From: an uncultured Pseudomonadota bacterium
GTDB lineage: Bacteria; Bdellovibrionota_B; Oligoflexia; Oligoflexales; CAIYRB01
Assembly: GCA_903928445.1 (NCBI GenBank)
Contig: CAIYRB010000043.1
Location: forward strand, 1 to 64,000
Length of the DNA: 64,000 nt
Reading direction: 5' to 3'
The translations under genes and the position numbers were made by a program. Shown one piece after another: positions 54,223 through 62,890 of the stretch (its first letter is position 1; each line of letters begins with the position of its first letter). Under the pieces are notes generated by a model. The model worked only from the letters and a program-made list of their open reading frames with translations. It was not told the DNA's origin and did not search any database.

Positions 54223-54338
54223 GTCTGTGCCTCCCAGGCTGAACGTGTTAAAAGAGCGGGATTTAGTCCCCCAAGTTTAACAAAGTTCATTACTCTGAGC
54301 TACGCGTCTAAACAAAAAAGATACTTACCGCTGTCGGC
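54223..54338. other. Short intergenic gap
   Basis: About 115 bases between the esterase start and the kinase stop, both on minus. Contains an A-rich run (ACAAAAAAGA near 54314); no terminator stem resolved. Confidence 0.3.
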
Positions 54339-55331
54339 TCAACCGCGGCGCAGCTGGTCGATCACCGCATCGGACCAGGTGACACCACCGCTGCGCAAGG
54401 CCTCCAATGCGGCGCCGTGCACCGGACTCATCTCGGGGTCGCGTATGGTGACGTTTGGCGTCAGACGGCGGATGCTCGCGGTCAACTGGCTTTGGTAGGG
54501 ATGACCTGATAGCGCCAGGCCACCGACCAAAATCAAGTCGCAGGGATCGCTGCCAAACAGCTTTTTCGTGGTCACCGCAACGGTCTCGGCGAGGGCGTCG
54601 GCGCCTTGCACCAGGATCGTTAGAGATGACGCGTCACCTGCCGCCGCGGCTTCGACCACGCGGGGCGCCAGCGCGGCGATCTGGGCGCGTTCGAGGTGGC
54701 GGTTTTGCACTCGGTCGAGAAACTCGCGCGGCTCCTTGAGCTCGAGGGCGCTAAACACCATCTGGCGCAGCAGCTGACCGGCAGGCTTGCGGCCATCCTC
54801 GGCGCGCACGGCGATCTTCAGGGCTTGAAGTCCGATCCAGTAGCCACCACCGACATCGTCGACTAATGGACCCCAGCCGCCGCACAGCCAGCTGTCGCCA
54901 GCGGCATTTCGGCCGTAACAGGCCGAGCCGGTGCCGGCGATCAAGACGATGCCGGGCCGGCCGGCTAGGCCGCCAGTTAGGCCGATGAAGGTGTCGTTTT
55001 CGACTTGGACCTTGGTGGCCGCCTGGATGCCGCGCACATCTCTGACGATGCTTGTGACGTCGGCCTGGTCAGCGCTGGTGCAGACGCCACCAAGTCCGAG
55101 CTGGATGGCTTTGATGGTGGCGCCCCGGGGCAGTTCCCGCACCGCCTGATCAAAGGCCTGCTGCATATTGGCCAAGACTTCGGTGCGGGGATGGTCATTG
55201 CGGTTGGTCGAGCCGGCATGGCCTTCGCCAAGCTTGCGGCCGGCCGCATCGACGACCATCATACGGGTGTTGGTGCCGCCGCCATCGACGCCGACAAAAT
55301 AGCCTTCGGAGGGTTGACCCAGGGAAGTCAT
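54339..55331 (-). CDS. BadF/BadG/BcrA/BcrD-type ATPase, N-acetylglucosamine kinase-like
   Basis: A 330-residue protein of the ASKHA kinase fold. Phosphate-1 motif VGVDGGGTNTRMMVVD at the N-terminus; IAGTGSACYGR is the phosphate-2 loop; DDVGGGYWIG and ILVGGLALSG complete the fold. The best match is eukaryotic-like N-acetylglucosamine/glucosamine kinases of the BadF family, so a role in recycling cell-wall amino sugars is likely. ATG 55331 has AAAGG upstream. No partner genes of amino-sugar metabolism are adjacent. Confidence 0.88.
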   Translation of the reverse strand: MTSLGQPSEGYFVGVDGGGTNTRMMVVDAAGRKLGEGHAGSTNRNDHPRTEVLANMQQAFDQAVRELPRGATIKAIQLGLGGVCTSADQADVTSIVRDVRGIQAATKVQVENDTFIGLTGGLAGRPGIVLIAGTGSACYGRNAAGDSWLCGGWGPLVDDVGGGYWIGLQALKIAVRAEDGRKPAGQLLRQMVFSALELKEPREFLDRVQNRHLERAQIAALAPRVVEAAAAGDASSLTILVQGADALAETVAVTTKKLFGSDPCDLILVGGLALSGHPYQSQLTASIRRLTPNVTIRDPEMSPVHGAALEALRSGGVTWSDAVIDQLRRG

Positions 55332-55468
55332 GACAATGCCTTTAAGCAATTTAGAAAACGGGCACAGATGCGAGGACTATAGCACTTACCCCGGCCGCCG
55401 CCAGGGGCGATTTGCAGCCTCCACCAGTCGTGGTGGTGGGTGCTGCCACTCCCAACGGCGAGCCGGAC

Positions 55469-56113
55469 CTAGTGGCGCGCCTTGGGATTGGTCGTGACGG
55501 CGGCGGTAGCCACACTGTCGAACAGCTCGCCCATGACCTCCTGCTGCAGCTCACTGACGCCCTTTTTGGTTAGGGTCGACACCGCGTAGACGCGGGCGAC
55601 TTGGACGCCGAGGATGGCTAGTTCCTTTTGCATGGCGCTCAGGACCTGCCGGCTCTCCGACTGCGACAACTTGTCGGCCTTGGTCAGGACCACGGTCAAG
55701 GCCGCGGGGCGACTGGCTAGGTGGTGCAGTAGCTCCATGTCATCCTCACCAAGATTCTTGGCCCGGCGGATGTCGAGGAGGAACAAGGTCTCGCGGATCT
55801 CGGCGCGCTTGAGATAGCCGTTGACCAGGTCTTGCCAGAGGTGCTTGGTCTCTTTGCCGATGGCGCTAAAGCCATACCCAGGCAAATCGGCAAGCATCAG
55901 TTTTTGCTTGCCTTTTTCGACTGCAAAGAAGTTCACCATCTGGGTGCGGCCGGGCGTGCTGCTGGCTCTGGCCAGGTTGTTACGGCCGAGCAGGGCGTTA
56001 AGCAGGCTCGATTTACCGCAATTCGAGCGACCGACGAAGGCGATTTCGGGGATGCCGCCGAGGTCAGGTAGCTGGTGCGCCATCTGGGCGCTAGTGATAT
56101 AGGACGATTGCAT
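55469..56113 (-). CDS. engB: Ribosome-biogenesis GTPase EngB/YsxC
   Basis: A 214-residue GTPase with G1 GRSNCGKSSLLN, switch Thr in SSTPGRTQ, G3 DLPGYGF, G4 TKAD and a G5 Ser-Thr. It acts in large ribosomal subunit assembly. ATG 56113 is used; longer in-frame starts would overlap the divergent mutL gene. The two starts are 58 bases apart. Confidence 0.95.
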   Translation of the reverse strand: MQSSYITSAQMAHQLPDLGGIPEIAFVGRSNCGKSSLLNALLGRNNLARASSTPGRTQMVNFFAVEKGKQKLMLADLPGYGFSAIGKETKHLWQDLVNGYLKRAEIRETLFLLDIRRAKNLGEDDMELLHHLASRPAALTVVLTKADKLSQSESRQVLSAMQKELAILGVQVARVYAVSTLTKKGVSELQQEVMGELFDSVATAAVTTNPKARH

Positions 56114-56171
56114 GGGTATTACCTGCTTTAGCCGCGTGCGGGACATGCGGGTTCGCCCGGAGGGGGCATCT

Positions 56172-58211
56172 ATGGGACGGATACATTTACTCGAAGATGA
56201 CGTGATAAACAAGATCGCTGCTGGCGAAGTCGTCGAGCGACCAGCTAGTGTGGTCAAAGAACTGGTAGAAAACGCCCTCGACGCCGGCGCTACCGAGATC
56301 GAGATCAGCCTCGAGCTGGGGGGGATCCGCAGCATCGTCGTGACCGATAATGGCACGGGGATGAGCGCTGAGGATGCTCTGCTGTCCATGCGCCGTCACG
56401 CCACGAGTAAGATCCAGGCGGCCGATGACCTATTTAAGATCGCAACGATGGGCTTTCGCGGCGAGGCCATCGCCTCGATTGCGGCCGTAAGCCGTTTTAG
56501 TTTAGCCACTTGCACCGGAACCGAAGCGGCTGGGCAGGGCGGAATCAAGCTCCTCGGTCCGACCACTGAGCTGCCAGAGCCATCCCCGCTGCCCTGGAAT
56601 GGGCCGCGCGGCACCACCATCGCGGTGGAAAATCTCTTCTACAACATGCCGGTGCGCGCCAAGTTTCTTAAGGCACCGGCGACCGAGTTCAGCCACTGCC
56701 TGGAGTTGGTCCATGCCTTTGCTTTGGCGCACCCGCACGTCGGCTTCACCGTCCGCCACAATGGACGCGAGCAGTTGCGCATCGCTGCGGTGCCGGAGGA
56801 CGACGAGCCGGGTTTTGGCGCCAAGGTCCTGGCCGAGCGTGGCCAGTCGATTTTTGGCAAAGAAGGTCCGGCCCTGATCTATGTCCAGTCGAGCAGTCGC
56901 TACGGCGAGCTCGAAGCCTTGATCAGTCCTCCAGGGGTGGAAAAAGCCACGGCTAAATCACTCTACACCTTTGCCAACGGCCGCTTGGTCAAGGACAAGG
57001 TGCTGCGCTACGGCATCTTGCGCGGCTATCACAGCCATCTGCTCAAGGGACGCTTTCCGGTGGTGCTGCTGCATCTGCGCTGCGATCCGGCCCTGATCGA
57101 CGTCAACGTTCATCCGGCAAAAACCGAGGTTCGCTTCCAATACCCCGATGAAGTGCAAAATCTCATCGCCACGGCGATCCGCGGCGCGCTGCGCAGCGGC
57201 GCCTGGGCGGCACCTGAGATGGTCGCGCAGCCCATGGCGATGCCCCCGGAGCCGGTGGTTAGCGGTGCTACCGCAGCGTCGCCGACGCCGGCTGCACGCA
57301 CTGAGGCACCGCTATCAGGCGGTGTGTTTCCCGGAGCAGCCTTTTTGGCGCGACCGGCCACCTCGGTTGAGTACGGCGGCGCACCGAGCGAGAGGTCGTT
57401 CGGTCGTAGCTCGCGTCCGACCAGCGCGCCAGTAGCGGCTCGCCCCACGGTTCGTTCTTTTGGTGGTGCATCGGCGCAAGGAGCGCAGTCGGAGTGGCCG
57501 ACGCAGCCCATCGTCGATAAGGCTGGGATCGATCGTTTGCTGGCTGGGTTCGATGCGGACGAGGGTGATGACCGTAGCGTTAGCATCGCAGTCCCCGGTG
57601 TGGTTGAGCCTAGCGGGCCAGCGATCGACTGGGACCGGCTCGAGTTTATCGGCGCCTTCGACCGTTGTTACTTGCTGTTCGCCCAGCAGAAGCAACTGCT
57701 GGTCGTCGATCAACATGCCTTTCATGAGCGCATCCTCTACGAGCGCTTGGTTGCCGACGTGTCCTTACTGGCGCAAAGTCAGCGTTTGCTGGTGCCAGAA
57801 GCGCTGGATTTAAGTCCGACCGAAGTGGCACATCTGATGGAACGCGCTGGCGACCTGCAGCAGCGCGGCTTTGGCTTTGAACGCGAGGGTCCGACGACGA
57901 TTCTAGTAACTTCGGTACCGACCTTGCTCGCTGGTCGAGATCTATCGTCCCTGTTTAGCGAACTGGCCCAAGATGTCGACGTCGACTCCGGCGCCGAGCC
58001 TACCGCGACCAACGCCGAGATGGCCCGCTTGATTTTAGCCACGACGGCCTGTCACGCGGCCGTTCGTGCCGGCGAGGAGCTGCCGCCAGGCGAACTGCGA
58101 CAACTGCTCGCCGAGGCCCGTCAGGTTGATTTTGTCCATAATTGCCCGCATGGTCGTCGTGTGTTCAAGTGGTGGTCCAGTGCGCAGGTCGCGCAGTGGT
58201 TCGATCGTTGA
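56172..58211 (+). CDS. mutL: DNA mismatch repair protein MutL (endonuclease type)
   Basis: A 679-residue MutL. N-terminal GHKL ATPase: VKELVENALDAGATEI, VTDNGTGM, MGFRGEAIASI. A long variable linker (about 350-480) precedes the C-terminal domain. That domain carries VDQHAFHERILYE near residue 512, matching the DQHA(X)2E(X)4E metal-binding endonuclease motif, plus ACHAAV and CPHGRR near the end. E. coli MutL lacks these. The organism therefore likely uses MutL nicking rather than MutH. ATG 56172 follows GGAGGGGG. Confidence 0.96.
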   Translation: MGRIHLLEDDVINKIAAGEVVERPASVVKELVENALDAGATEIEISLELGGIRSIVVTDNGTGMSAEDALLSMRRHATSKIQAADDLFKIATMGFRGEAIASIAAVSRFSLATCTGTEAAGQGGIKLLGPTTELPEPSPLPWNGPRGTTIAVENLFYNMPVRAKFLKAPATEFSHCLELVHAFALAHPHVGFTVRHNGREQLRIAAVPEDDEPGFGAKVLAERGQSIFGKEGPALIYVQSSSRYGELEALISPPGVEKATAKSLYTFANGRLVKDKVLRYGILRGYHSHLLKGRFPVVLLHLRCDPALIDVNVHPAKTEVRFQYPDEVQNLIATAIRGALRSGAWAAPEMVAQPMAMPPEPVVSGATAASPTPAARTEAPLSGGVFPGAAFLARPATSVEYGGAPSERSFGRSSRPTSAPVAARPTVRSFGGASAQGAQSEWPTQPIVDKAGIDRLLAGFDADEGDDRSVSIAVPGVVEPSGPAIDWDRLEFIGAFDRCYLLFAQQKQLLVVDQHAFHERILYERLVADVSLLAQSQRLLVPEALDLSPTEVAHLMERAGDLQQRGFGFEREGPTTILVTSVPTLLAGRDLSSLFSELAQDVDVDSGAEPTATNAEMARLILATTACHAAVRAGEELPPGELRQLLAEARQVDFVHNCPHGRRVFKWWSSAQVAQWFDR

Positions 58212-59137
58212 ACCCAAATTTAGGTAGCTACCGATATGTGGTGATCGCCGGTCCAACGGGCTCGGGCAAATCGGCCCTGGCGATGGCCCTGGCGCCGCGT
58301 CTTAGCGCTGACATCGTCACCTGCGATTCGGTGCAGGTGTACCGCGGTTTTGATCTTGGCGCTGCGAAGCCGAGCCAGGCAGAGCAAAGCCTCGTGCCGC
58401 ATCACCTACTGGATATACGGGATGGTCACGAGGACTTTGATGCTGGGACCTATGCCGACACTGCGCGCTTGGTCATTGCGGCGGTGCGTGCTGCGCGGCG
58501 CGTACCGCTGGTGGTCGGTGGCACCGGCCTCTACTTGCGGGCCTTGCTCGGCCAGGGGTGGCATCAAGATCTACCCAAGGACGACTCCCTGCGCTCCGCT
58601 TTGGCCAAGGAAGCGACGCCGGAGCTTTGGGCGCGACTGCAGCAGCTTGATCCGGAGCGGGCGCTGGCGGTGCATGCCCATGACCGAGTGCGGATCCTGC
58701 GTTCCCTTGAGCTGATCACCCTGCTCGGGTCGACGCTCGCGGCGGCGGGGCTGACGGCCAAGGCGGCGCGCGATCCTAGTGCCTTTATCATCGTGCTGGA
58801 ACCACCGCGGCCTGAGCTGCGCCGACGCATCGCCGAGCGCACGCGGGCGATGCTTGCTGCTGGCTTGATTGCTGAGGTCGAGCTACTGCTGCGGAGCGGA
58901 GTTGATCCGATGAGCAAGCCCATGCAGAGTATCGGCTATAAACAGGTTGTAGATTATCTCGCTGGACACTTGGATGTGGCCCAGTTGTCCGAAGCGATCA
59001 TGACGGCGACCAATCAGTACGCCAAGCGGCAGTGCACTTGGTTTCGTAAGTTGAGCGCCGATTTGCGGTTACATGGTGGCGAATCGATCGACAGCGTCAT
59101 GGATAGTTTGGTCAAGGTCGAGCTTTTTAATGTTTAG
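58208..59137 (+). CDS. miaA: tRNA dimethylallyltransferase
   Basis: A 309-residue MiaA that adds isopentenyl to A37 of tRNAs reading UNN codons. P-loop IAGPTGSGKSALA, CDSVQVYRGFDLGAAKP (substrate binding), HHLLDI, GGTGLYLRALL and YAKRQCTWFRK are all present. The start is taken as TTG 58208, overlapping the mutL stop (TTGA), giving the usual short leader before the P-loop; no better start exists downstream. Confidence 0.94.
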   Translation: MNPNLGSYRYVVIAGPTGSGKSALAMALAPRLSADIVTCDSVQVYRGFDLGAAKPSQAEQSLVPHHLLDIRDGHEDFDAGTYADTARLVIAAVRAARRVPLVVGGTGLYLRALLGQGWHQDLPKDDSLRSALAKEATPELWARLQQLDPERALAVHAHDRVRILRSLELITLLGSTLAAAGLTAKAARDPSAFIIVLEPPRPELRRRIAERTRAMLAAGLIAEVELLLRSGVDPMSKPMQSIGYKQVVDYLAGHLDVAQLSEAIMTATNQYAKRQCTWFRKLSADLRLHGGESIDSVMDSLVKVELFNV

Positions 59138-59398
59138 CAGCGTTGACTTCACGTGCACTCAACAAGGCAGTTTGGCAACGTCGTTCCCGGTCAACGGTTG
59201 TTCGATAAGGACCATGTAAAAGTGCTGGCTGTTGCCGCGACGGCTTCGATTTTCTCAATCGTTATTGATAGATGCCGCTTTGGTCGGCGAGTATATCAGG
59301 TCTTCTGCACATGTCCGTTCCAACCGCTAGGCGGACCTGCTAGCTTGGTCCTAGGGCGGCGGATCCTCGCTGCAGATTAGATCGGAATGCGGGGCGCT
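59138..59398. other. Intergenic region
   Basis: About 260 bases. A 75-codon GTG-started frame (59153-59380) has no binding site or motif and is not called. No terminator was resolved. Confidence 0.3.
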
Positions 59399-59752
59399 AT
59401 GCATTGGAATCATTCGGAATTATTGGTTGTGATCGACGAGGCTATTGAGGGAAATAGCACAATTAATACATTGAAGTCAGATGTTCAAAGTCTCTCACAT
59501 CAAGTCAACCACCACGGCGTGCTGATCGCTGCAAACACCAAAGCGATCGAGAAGCTGGCTTCAGAGCAGTTTCGTCTCAATGGTCTTATGGAAGACATGG
59601 GCGGTGACGTTAAAAAACTGGTGGAAATGTTACTCCCCAGTAAGCGGCGCGACGAACAGTTTGACCGCTTGGACATCACGGTCTTACAACATGAAAACCG
59701 CCTCTGCGCCGTCGAAGCGACCATAAAAGACCGATTCGCCAAGAGCCCTTGA
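59399..59752 (+). CDS. Small coiled-coil protein of unknown function
   Basis: A 117-residue, strongly helical protein with heptad-like repeats (HSELLVVIDEAIEGNSTINTLKSDV, NHHGVLIAANTKAIEKLASEQF, FDRLDITVLQHENRLCAVEATI). No signal or membrane segment. ATG 59399 is chosen over 59387. Binding site weak. No family recognised. Confidence 0.5.
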   Translation: MHWNHSELLVVIDEAIEGNSTINTLKSDVQSLSHQVNHHGVLIAANTKAIEKLASEQFRLNGLMEDMGGDVKKLVEMLLPSKRRDEQFDRLDITVLQHENRLCAVEATIKDRFAKSP

Positions 59753-59859
59753 GTGCCAGGTTCCATGGGTGGTGCGGAAGAAAGACTGGAACCAGAGGTT
59801 TCGGTACGGTCCGGTGTCCAAGTGCAATGAGTTGTTGCTACAACCCCGAAGGAGGCATG

Positions 59860-60840
59860 ATGAGCGAGATAACCCACCGTTTCGTGCAAACGAACGGCAT
59901 TCGAATGCATATTGCCGAGCAAGGTAAGGGACCGACGGTGCTCTTGCTGCACGGCTTTCCGGAGCTTTGGCACATGTGGAAGGCGCAGATGGCTGCTCTC
60001 GCCGACGCGGGTTTTCACGCGGTTGCGCCCGATCTGCGGGGCTACGGACAAACCGACGGACCAGCGGCACCGGATACGTACACAAGCTTGCATCAGGCGG
60101 GCGACATCGTCGGGCTGATCGACGCTCTCGGCGAAGAGCGTGTCGTCGTGGCTGGACATGATTGGGGGGCCTTGGTGACGTGGACCACCTGCCTTGTTCG
60201 CCCGGACCGGGTCAGTGCCGCAATCGTGCTCAGTATCCCATATCTGCCACGTGGTGACATGAGCCTGTTGGCATCCGCCCGGGCCGCGTCGGGTGAAGGT
60301 TATTACATGAACTATTTTCAGACGCCTGGTGTCGCCGAGGCGGAGTTCGAGCGCGACACGCGCGAGACGTTTCTGAAGTTGGTATGCGGTGTGCCAAAGA
60401 GCGGTGCTCCCCGCGGTTCGGGCCTGATCGTGCAGCCCGGCCAGGGAATGCTCGATGGCTTGGCGTCTCCTGCAGCGCTCCCGCCATGGTTCACGGAGGA
60501 GGAGCTCGCCTATTCGGCGAGCGAGTTCAAGCGGACCGGATTCACCGGTGGGTTTAATTACTACCGCATGCTCGACAAGAGTTGGGAACTGATGGCTCCG
60601 TGGAACCGGGCGAAGGTCATGACGCCCGCGCTGTTTATCTACGGTGACAAAGACCCGGTCGTCAGCTCACCGAGGATGCGCGAGCAGATCGCGTCGATGC
60701 ACGTCGACGTGCCCAACCTAAAGAAGTCAGTCTGTCTCGCCGGCGCCGGGCATTGGATTCAATGGGAGCGGGCGCAGGAGGTGAGCGCCGAGATGATCGC
60801 CTTCTTACCTTCCTCGACTGGTTGGCGTTCAACCTACTGA
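59860..60840 (+). CDS. Epoxide hydrolase-like alpha/beta hydrolase with altered C-terminus
   Basis: A 326-residue hydrolase. HGFPELWHMWKAQMAALA (oxyanion HGFPE), APDLRGYGQTDGP, nucleophile Asp in VAGHDWGALVTW, catalytic acid in YGDKDPVV, and His in GAGHWIQWERAQEV: a complete epoxide hydrolase/haloalkane-type triad. GGAGG sits just before two adjacent ATGs; the second (59860) has the better spacing. The last residues, PSSTGWRSTY, do not fit the family and coincide with a HipA fragment in another frame, so the native end appears to have been replaced. Confidence 0.88.
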   Translation: MSEITHRFVQTNGIRMHIAEQGKGPTVLLLHGFPELWHMWKAQMAALADAGFHAVAPDLRGYGQTDGPAAPDTYTSLHQAGDIVGLIDALGEERVVVAGHDWGALVTWTTCLVRPDRVSAAIVLSIPYLPRGDMSLLASARAASGEGYYMNYFQTPGVAEAEFERDTRETFLKLVCGVPKSGAPRGSGLIVQPGQGMLDGLASPAALPPWFTEEELAYSASEFKRTGFTGGFNYYRMLDKSWELMAPWNRAKVMTPALFIYGDKDPVVSSPRMREQIASMHVDVPNLKKSVCLAGAGHWIQWERAQEVSAEMIAFLPSSTGWRSTY

Positions 60841-60870
60841 TCGGCAATCACGACTGCCATGCCAAAACAC
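60795..60870 (+). pseudogene. HipA kinase fragment
   Basis: In the frame one step from the hydrolase, the sequence reads LLTFLDWLAFNLLIGNHDCHAK, matching the catalytic loop of HipA-type Ser/Thr kinases (FNxLIGNxDxHAKN with the catalytic Asp). Only about 25 codons are recognisable, without start or flanking domains. It overlaps the end of the epoxide hydrolase gene. Confidence 0.65.
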
Positions 60871-60923
60871 ATGGGTGGACACCTGCTTTTCAGGTTCGTG
60901 CCGCTTGTAGCGCAGCGGGCCAT
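60868..60923 (-). pseudogene. Possible IS91-family transposase N-terminal remnant
   Basis: On the minus strand, ATG 60923 begins MARC; one base out of frame the next codons read RYKRHEPEK. IS91-type transposases often begin MARCRYxxRxPE, so this looks like the first dozen codons with a single-base deletion. Nothing further of the transposase is present. Confidence 0.35.
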
Positions 60924-60938
60924 TGGAGGCGTTCGCTC

Positions 60939-60962
60939 GGCTGACGGCGGGCGCCGTCAGCC
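60939..60962. repeat. Perfect 10-bp hairpin
   Basis: GGCTGACGGC / GCCGTCAGCC with loop GGGC. It is 16 bases upstream (minus strand) of the IS91-like start, and a GGTTTTGA run lies nearby on the plus strand. It could be an element end or a terminator for the hydrolase gene. 60963-61038 is otherwise empty. Confidence 0.7.
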
Positions 60963-61038
60963 CGGCCCGGTGGTTTTGACTAGCCCAGAGCGAAGTCTTA
61001 AGATGGACGGATATCAATCACCACGGTGAGTGCCGTCT

Positions 61039-61593
61039 ATGTCGTCTTCGCAGGTATCCCAGGTGCGTTTGGCCCCTCTCGATCAGACCGGCTCAACCGT
61101 CTATAATTCGTACCAGTTTCTCTCGCAAATCGCCGGACTTTATACCTACGGTGGCGACTCCGACGAAGGTCCCGACAGGCGTGCTGAATGGCGCTGGTTG
61201 TGCGATAGCGTCGTCGACGACCTCGGCGTTTTGTACAACGTGTGGGAGTCTGCGATCAAAGTCGCTGCGACGGACCCACCGGGGATGATCGCTTTATCCC
61301 TGGGTCAACGCGTCGTCAGGTCGTGTGATCGCACCGACATCCTGGCGCGCCATCTCACACTGTGGACGCCTTTGGTTCGCTGGCTGCGCCTGCTGCGCCT
61401 GCTAGAACTGCGCTGGCAGGGCTTTCTTACCGCCATGGTGCCGCCGCTGGCCAACTTGCCGGTGTCCCTGGAGCCGCTGCAGGAGGGGGCCAGGGCGCGC
61501 TTGGCAAAGCTCGAACAGCTCATGGCACGCGATCTGTCCGAGAGTGAATGTATCAATGCCTGTTTTGATCTAGTGGCCCAAGGCAACCAGTGA
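61039..61593 (+). CDS. Helical protein of unknown function
   Basis: A 184-residue mostly helical protein (start ATG 61039, weak GGTGAG site; GTG 61030 alternative). Leu/Arg-rich helix TLWTPLVRWLRLLRLLELRWQGFL near 115-140 and a Cys-containing C-terminal helix. No signal peptide or known domain. It is 19 bases upstream of the receiver-like TPR gene and probably co-transcribed. Confidence 0.6.
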   Translation: MSSSQVSQVRLAPLDQTGSTVYNSYQFLSQIAGLYTYGGDSDEGPDRRAEWRWLCDSVVDDLGVLYNVWESAIKVAATDPPGMIALSLGQRVVRSCDRTDILARHLTLWTPLVRWLRLLRLLELRWQGFLTAMVPPLANLPVSLEPLQEGARARLAKLEQLMARDLSESECINACFDLVAQGNQ

Positions 61594-61612
61594 TCCGATG
61601 AGGTCAGCGTCC

Positions 61613-62890
61613 ATGGAAGAAGTCAGTTCCAAGTTTAATATCAACTTTGTCCGCGACCTCTTTCTCGTCGGTCCGAGCGACCGCATCGAGCAGCTGCGCA
61701 AGGTTCTCAAGCCCTACTACTTTTTACAGCCAAAGGTCGGCGAGGAGAGCCACGGAGTCCTCAGTTCCGACCCGCACTTTGTCGTCATCATCGCCGACTT
61801 CACCAGCCCCGAGTCGATGCAAAAGACGGCACGGGTTTGCGCCAGCAGTGAATCGCCGTTAGCCCATCGCGTCGTCTATGTCGTCGCTCCTAATGAACTC
61901 AGTCGGGAGCAGCTGCTCTTTTCCCAGGAAGTGGGTGCGCGGTTTGTCTGCTCCGGACCCGGCAAGAATGACGAACTCAAGGACTACTTAAAGCGTGTCT
62001 GCAGCGAGGTGCATCAGCTCGGGTCCTTATCAGCTTATGAACACGATCTGCTCGAATCGATCAAGGTACGCGACGTCGCTGCTGTGCGCCGGATTGCGGA
62101 TAAGCTGCGAGCCCTGCCCGTCGCCACCGAGGAGGTGCTGCGCCTACTCTGTAGCGCGTTCTTGTTTATCAACGATGCCAAGCGACTCGAAGCCTATCTA
62201 AAACGCCTGCTGACGTTAAACCCGCAGCAACTTTGGGCCGCCAACACCCTTGGCAAGCTCTACCTGCGCACCGGTAAGGCCGCTGAGGGTATGGATGTCC
62301 TGCAGAAGCTAAGCCACTTCCATGAGCTAAACAGCGAGCGCCTGCTGACGCTAGGCGATGCTCAAGTGGTCGCTGGCAAGGTCGAGCAAGCGGAGGCGAC
62401 GCTGCAAAAGAGCGTTGCCCTGGTCGGGCCAAACGATGTCCGAGTGAAGGAGGGTTTGGCCAAGGTGAAGTTGGCGCAGCAGGACTTGAAGGGCGCGCTC
62501 GGCTATCTTGGCGACAAGGAGTTTTCGCAGGATATGATCTCGTTTCTCAATATGCGTGCGATCATGTCGATTCGTTCGCAAAAATATGTCGAAGGGATCG
62601 AGTACTACGATTATGCCGTGCGCGGCGCTGGCAGCGATAGTCAGCTTAAGGCCAAACTGCTGTTCAATATGGGCCTGGGCTTCGTGCGCACCGGTAACCT
62701 GGAGCGGGCGACGGACTGCCTGACCGAGAGCTGTAGCCTCGGTGGGCCGAAGTTTCAGCGCGCCAGGGGGCCTTTGGAGAAGGTGGCGCTCGTGCTGAAG
62801 AACCGCGAAAAGAACAAGGCCGCCGGTATCGAGGAAGCAGTCAAGCTTGACGGCAGTAGCGACGAGACCGAGTGGGAGAGCCTCGTTTAG
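61613..62890 (+). CDS. Pseudo-receiver and TPR-repeat protein
   Basis: A 425-residue protein. Residues about 1-130 look like a response-regulator fold: hydrophobic strand VRDLFLVGPSDRIEQL, HFVVIIADFTSPES (where the phospho-acceptor Asp may stand in IADF), VVYVVAP and FVCSGPG strands. The acidic pair at strand 1 is not evident, so phosphorylation is doubtful. Residues about 150-400 are TPR-like helix pairs (ANTLGKLYLRTGKAAEGMDVLQKL, LTLGDAQVVAGKVEQAEATLQKS, FNMGLGFVRTGNLERATDCL). It is likely a scaffold in signalling or motility. ATG 61613 has GAGG upstream. Its end overlaps the menG stop by 4 bases. Confidence 0.7.
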   Translation: MEEVSSKFNINFVRDLFLVGPSDRIEQLRKVLKPYYFLQPKVGEESHGVLSSDPHFVVIIADFTSPESMQKTARVCASSESPLAHRVVYVVAPNELSREQLLFSQEVGARFVCSGPGKNDELKDYLKRVCSEVHQLGSLSAYEHDLLESIKVRDVAAVRRIADKLRALPVATEEVLRLLCSAFLFINDAKRLEAYLKRLLTLNPQQLWAANTLGKLYLRTGKAAEGMDVLQKLSHFHELNSERLLTLGDAQVVAGKVEQAEATLQKSVALVGPNDVRVKEGLAKVKLAQQDLKGALGYLGDKEFSQDMISFLNMRAIMSIRSQKYVEGIEYYDYAVRGAGSDSQLKAKLLFNMGLGFVRTGNLERATDCLTESCSLGGPKFQRARGPLEKVALVLKNREKNKAAGIEEAVKLDGSSDETEWESLV

